Shown here piece after piece: positions 49,201 through 55,200 of a DNA stretch of 64,000 nt. Both the position numbers and the translations under genes were made by a program. Positions within the stretch are counted from its first letter, which is position 1. The number at the start of each line of letters is the position of its first letter. This DNA comes from Arenicellales bacterium. GTDB lineage: Bacteria; Pseudomonadota; Gammaproteobacteria; Arenicellales; JAJDZL01. The stretch covers positions 3,077,571 to 3,141,570 of the forward strand of contig OX638343.1 in NCBI GenBank assembly GCA_951813075.1. The letters run 5' to 3'. Under the pieces are notes generated by a model. It saw nothing but the letters and a program-made list of their open reading frames with translations. It was not told the DNA's origin and ran no database searches.

Positions 49201-52200
49201 GAATAACGATGGCACCGGAAAGTTGACGATCGGCAGCGGTGTCACGATCACATCAAACAACGGCGCCATCACGCTGATCGGCGCCGCGTTCGACATCAAC
49301 GCGACGGGCAGCATTAATGCTGGAACAGGGGACATCCATGTCGCGCCGTCCCAAGCTGTCGCGATGACAATCAGTAGTGCGGTGACGGCCAATCTGGGCA
49401 ATGCTGAAATCGGGAGGTTCACCACATCGGGCACGATCCGGATCGGGACCGCGACGACGGGACCGGAAGGTTCGGGCGGCGCTGGCAGTCCGATATCGGC
49501 AGACTCCATCACAGTGAGCGAAGCTCTGACCATCAGCGGCAGTGCCTCGCTTGTCCTGCGGGCGCTGAGCGACATCACGGTGAGTTCTGCGATTGATCTG
49601 AGCGGAAGTGCGGACAGTGCCCTGACCCTGCAGGCGGGTCGCCATCTCACCATCAATGCCGACATCACCGGCACCAATGGTGCCCATGGTCTCATCTTCG
49701 AGGCGGATTCGCCCGGATCGTCGAACAACGATGGTGTCGGAACGTTGACAATCGCCAGCGGTGTCACCATCACATCAGACAATGGCGACATCACGCTGAT
49801 CGGCGCCGCGTTCGACATTGATGCGACGGGCAGCATTAATGCCGGAACGGGGGACATCCATGTCGCGCCGTCGCAAGCGGTCGCGATGACGATCAGCACA
49901 GCGGCGGCTAATCTGAGCAATACTGAAATCGGGAGGTTCACCACTTCGGGCACGATCCGGATCGGGACCGCGACCACCGGACCGGACGGTTCGAGCGGTG
50001 GTGGCAGTCCGATATCGGCGACCTCCATTACAGTAGGCGAGGCTCTGACCATCAGCGGCAGTGCGTCGCTTGTTCTGAATTCCAGCGGTATGACAACGCT
50101 GCGCGCGGATGTCTCAACTGAGGATGGCGATATCACCTTCGGGGACGCAGTGATCCTGGGAGCTGATGTGACGGTGGCGAGCGATGCGGACGACGATGCC
50201 ACGGACGGTGACATCACCTTCACCTCGACGGTGGACGGCGGCCATGCGCTGACGCTGGACGCCGGCGGCGGGGCGGTGGATCTGCGCGGTGCGGTGGGCG
50301 GCACGACCAAGCTGTCGGGTCTGACGGTGGACGGTGGCCAGATCGACGTTGACGCGGTGGCGACAACCGGCGATATCGACATTGATGGCAGTACGAACAT
50401 TGCCCTGAACGGGGCGATCTACGAGAGCGACGACGGCGACATCACCCTCGCCGGTGCGGGGGGAGTGACCATCAGTGGCAGTGCATCGCTGATCTTGCGG
50501 GCGGGGAGAGATCTTACGGTGAGTTCCTCGATTGACGTGAGCGGAAGTGCGGACAGTACCCTGGCCCTGCAGGCGGGTCGCCATCTCACCATCAATGCCG
50601 ACATCACCGGCAGCAATGGTGCCCATGATTTCATATTCGAGGCGGATTCGCCCGGATCGTCGAATAACGATGGCACCGGAAAGTTGACGATCGGCAGCGG
50701 TGTCACGATCACATCAAACAATGGCGACATCACGCTGATCGGCGCCGCGTTCGACATTGATGCGACGGGCAGCATAAATGCTGGAACGGGGGACATCCAT
50801 GTCGCGCCGTCGCGAGCTGTCGCGATGACGATCAGCGCAGCGGCGGACAATCTGGGCAGTGCGGAAATCGGGAGGTTCACCACATCGGGCACGATCCGGA
50901 TCGGGACGGCGACGACGGGACCGGAAGGTTCGGGCGGCGCTGGCAGTCCGATATCGGCAAGCTCCATCACAGTGAGTGAAGTTCTGACCATCAGCGGCAG
51001 TGCCTCGCTTGTCCTGCGGGCGCTGAGCGACATCACGGTGAGTTCTGCGATTGACCTGAGCGGAAGTGCGGACAGTGCCCTGACCCTGCAGGCGGGGCGC
51101 CATCTCACCGTCAATGCCGACATCACCGGCACCAATGGCGCCCATGGTCTCATCCTCGAGGCGGATTCGCCCGGATCGTCGAACAACGATGGTGTCGGAA
51201 CGTTGACAATCGCCAACGGTGTCACAATCACATCGAACAATGGTGACATCACGCTGATCGGTGCCGGGTTCGACATCGATGCGACGGGCAGCATTAATGC
51301 CGGAACGGGGGACATCCATGTCGCGCCGTCGCAAGCGGTCGCGATGACGATCAGCGCAGCGGCGGCCAATCTGGGCAATGCGGAAATCGGGAGGTTCACC
51401 ACATCGGGTACGATCCGGATCGGGACCGCGACCACGGGACCGGACGGTTCGGGTGGTGTCGGCAGTTCGATATCGGCAACCTCCATTACAGTAAGTGAAG
51501 CTCTGACCATCAGCGGCAGTACCTCGCTTGTTCTGGATTCCAGCGGTATGACAACGCTGCGCGCGGATGTCTCGACTGAGGATGGCGATATCACCTTCGG
51601 GGACGCAGTGATCCTGGGAGCTGATGTGACGGTGGCGAGCGATGCGGACGACGATGCCACGGACGGTGACATCACCTTCACCTCGATGGTGGACGGCGGT
51701 CAGATGCTGACGCTGGACGCTGACAGCGGTGCGGTGACGGTGTCCGGTGCGGTGGGCGGCACGACCAAGCTGTCGGGTCTGACGGTGGACGGTGGACGGA
51801 TTGACGTTGACGCGGTGGCGACGACCGGTGATATCGACATTGATGGCAGTACGAACATTGCCCTGAGCGGGGCGATCTACGAGAGCGACGACGGCGACAT
51901 CACCTTCACCGGTGCGGGGGGAGTGACCATCAGTGGCAGTGCATCGCTGATCTTGCGGGCGGGGAGAGATCTTACGGTGAGTTCCTCGATTGACGTGAGC
52001 GGAGGTGCGGACAGCATCCTGACCCTGCAGGCGGGGCGCCATCTCGCCGTCAATGCCGACATCACCGGTACCAATGGCGCCCATGGTTTCATATTCGAGG
52101 CGGATTCGCCCGGATCGTCGAACAATGATGGTATCGGAACGCTGACGATCGCCGGCGGTGTGACCATCACATCAGACAATGGCGACATCACGCTGATCGG

Positions 52201-55200
52201 CGCCGCGTTCGACATCAGCGCAACGGGCAGCATTAATGCTGGAACAGGGGACATCCATGTCGCGCCGTCGCGAGCTGTCGCGATGACAATCAGCGCAGCG
52301 GCGGACATTTTGGGGAATAAGCTGAGCAATGCGGAAATCGGCAGGTTCACCACTTCGGGCACGATCCGGATCGGGACCGCGACCACGGGACCGGACGGTT
52401 CGGGTGGTGGTGGCAGTCCGATATCGGCAACATCCATAACAGTAAGTGAAGCTCTGACCATCAGCGACAGTGCCTCGCTTGTTCTGGATTCCAGCGGTAT
52501 GACAACGCTGAGCGCGGATGTCTCGACTGACGATGGCGATATCACATTCGGGGACGCAGTGATCCTGGGAGCCGATGTGATGGCGGACAGCGATGCGGAC
52601 AACGACACCACAGACGGCGCGATCACCTTCACCTCGACGGTGGACGGCGGCTATGCGCTGACGCTGGATGCTGACAGTGGTTCGGTGACGGTGTCCGGTG
52701 CGATGGGCGGCACGACCAAGCTGTCGGGTCTGACGGTGGACGGTGGGCAGATTGATGTCGACGCGGTGGCGACGACCGGCGATATCGACATTGATGGCAG
52801 TACGAACATTGCCCTGAACGGGGCGATCTACGAGAGCGACGACGGCGACATCATCCTCACCGGTGCAGGGGGTGTGACCATCAGCGGTAGTGCATCGCCT
52901 GTCTTGCGGGCGGGGAGAGATCTTACGGTGAGTTCTGCGATTGACGTGAGCGGAAGTGCGGACAGCATCCTGACCCTGCAGGCGGGGCGCCATGTCACCA
53001 TCAATGCCGACATCACCGGCACCAATGGTGCCCATGGTTTCATATTCGAGGCGGATTCGCCCGGGTTGAATTACGAAGGGAGCGGAAAGTTGACGATCGC
53101 CGGCGGTGTCACCATCACATCGAACAACGGCGACATCACGCTGATCGGCGCCGCGTTCGACATCGATGCGACGAGCAGCATAGACGCTGGAACGGGGGAC
53201 ATCCATGTCGCGCCGTCGCGAGCAGTCGCAATGACAATCAGCGCAGCGGCAGACAATCTGAGGAATAATCTGAGCAATGCGGAAATCGGCAGGTTCACCA
53301 CTTCGGGCACGATCCACATTGGGACCGCGACCACGGGACCGGACGGTTCGGGCGGTGCTGGCAGTCCGATATCGGCGAGCTCCATCACAGTGAGTGAAAC
53401 TCTGACCATCAGCGGCAGTGCCTCGCTTGTCTTGCGGGCGGTGAGCGACATCACGGTGAGTTCTGCGATTGACCTGAGCGGGAGTGCGGACAGTACCCTG
53501 ACCCTGCAGGCGGGTCGCCATCTCACCATCAATGCTGGCATCACCGGCACCAATGGCGCCCATGATTTCGTCTTTGAGGCGGATTCGCCCGGATCGTCCA
53601 ACAACGATGGCAGCGGAAAGTTAAGGTTCGACAACAATGTCACCATCACATCGAACAACGGCGACATCACGCTGATCGCCGCCGCGTTCGACATCAATGC
53701 GACGAGCAGCATAGACGCTGGAACGGGGGACATCCATGTCGCGCCGTCGCGAGCCGTCGCGATGACGATCAGCGCAGCGGCGGACATTTTGGGGAATAAG
53801 CTGAGCAATGCGCAAATCGGCAGGTTCACCACTTCGGGCACGATTTACATTGGGACCGCGACCACGGGACCGGACGGTTCGGGCGGTGGTGGCAGTTCGA
53901 TATCGGCGACCTCCATCACAGTAAGCGAAGCTCTGACCATCAGCGGCAGTGCATCGCTTGTTCTGGATTCCGGCGGTACGACAACGCTGCGCGAAGATGT
54001 CTCGACTGAGGATGGCGATATCACATTCGGGGACGCAGTGATCCTGAGAGCCGATGTGACGGTGGACAGCGATGCGGACGACGACGCCACGGACGGCGAC
54101 ATCACCTTCACCTCGACGGTGGACGGCGGCCATGCGCTGACGCTGGACGCCGGCGGCGGTGCGGTGGAGCTTCAGGGTGCGGTGGGTGGCACGACGACGC
54201 TGACGAGTCTGACGGTGGACGGCAGCCAGATCGATGTCGATACTGTGGCGACGACCGGCGATATCGACATTAGTGGCAGTATGAACATCGACCTGAACGG
54301 AGCGACCTACGAGAGCGACGACGGCGATATCACATTCACTGGTGCGGTGGACCTGCATGCCGATGTGACGGTAGACAGCGATACGGACGACGACGCCACG
54401 GACGGCGATATCACATTCACGTCGACGGTGGACGGCGGCCAGGCCCTGACGTTGGATGCCGACAGCGGTTCAGTGACGGTGTCTGGTGCGGTGGGCGGCA
54501 CGACGGCGCTGGCGAGTCTGACGGTGGACGGCGGTCAGATCGATGTCGACACTGTGGCGACGACCGGCGATATCGACATTAGTGGCAGTATGAACATCGA
54601 CCTGAACGGAGCGACCTACGAGAGCGACGACGGCGATATCATCCTCGCCGGTGCGGGGGGAGTGACCATCAGCGGCAGTGCCTCGCTGGTCTTGCGGGCG
54701 AGGAGAGATCTTACGGTGAGTTCCTCGATTGACGTGAGCGGAGGTGCGGACAGCGTCCTGGCCCTGCAGGCGGGGCGTCATCTCACCATCAATGCCGACA
54801 TCACCGGCACCAATGGCGTCCATGGTCTCATCTTTGAGGCGGATTCGCCCGGGTTGAATAACGATGGTGTCGGAACGTTGACGGTTGCCAGCGGTGTCAC
54901 CATTAGATCAAACAATGGCGACATCACGCTGATCGGTGCCGCGTTCGACATCAGAGCAACGAGCAGCATTAATGCTGGAACGGGGGACATCCATGTCGCG
55001 CCGTCGCGAGCAGTCGTGATGACGATCAGTAATGCGGTGACGGCCGATCTGAGCAATGCAGAAATCGGGAGGTTCACCACATCGGGCACGATCCGGATCG
55101 GGACCGCGACCACGGGACTGGACGGTTCGGGCGGTGCTGGCAGTCCGATATCGGCGACCACCATCACAGTGATTGACGCTCTGACCATCAGCGGCAGTGC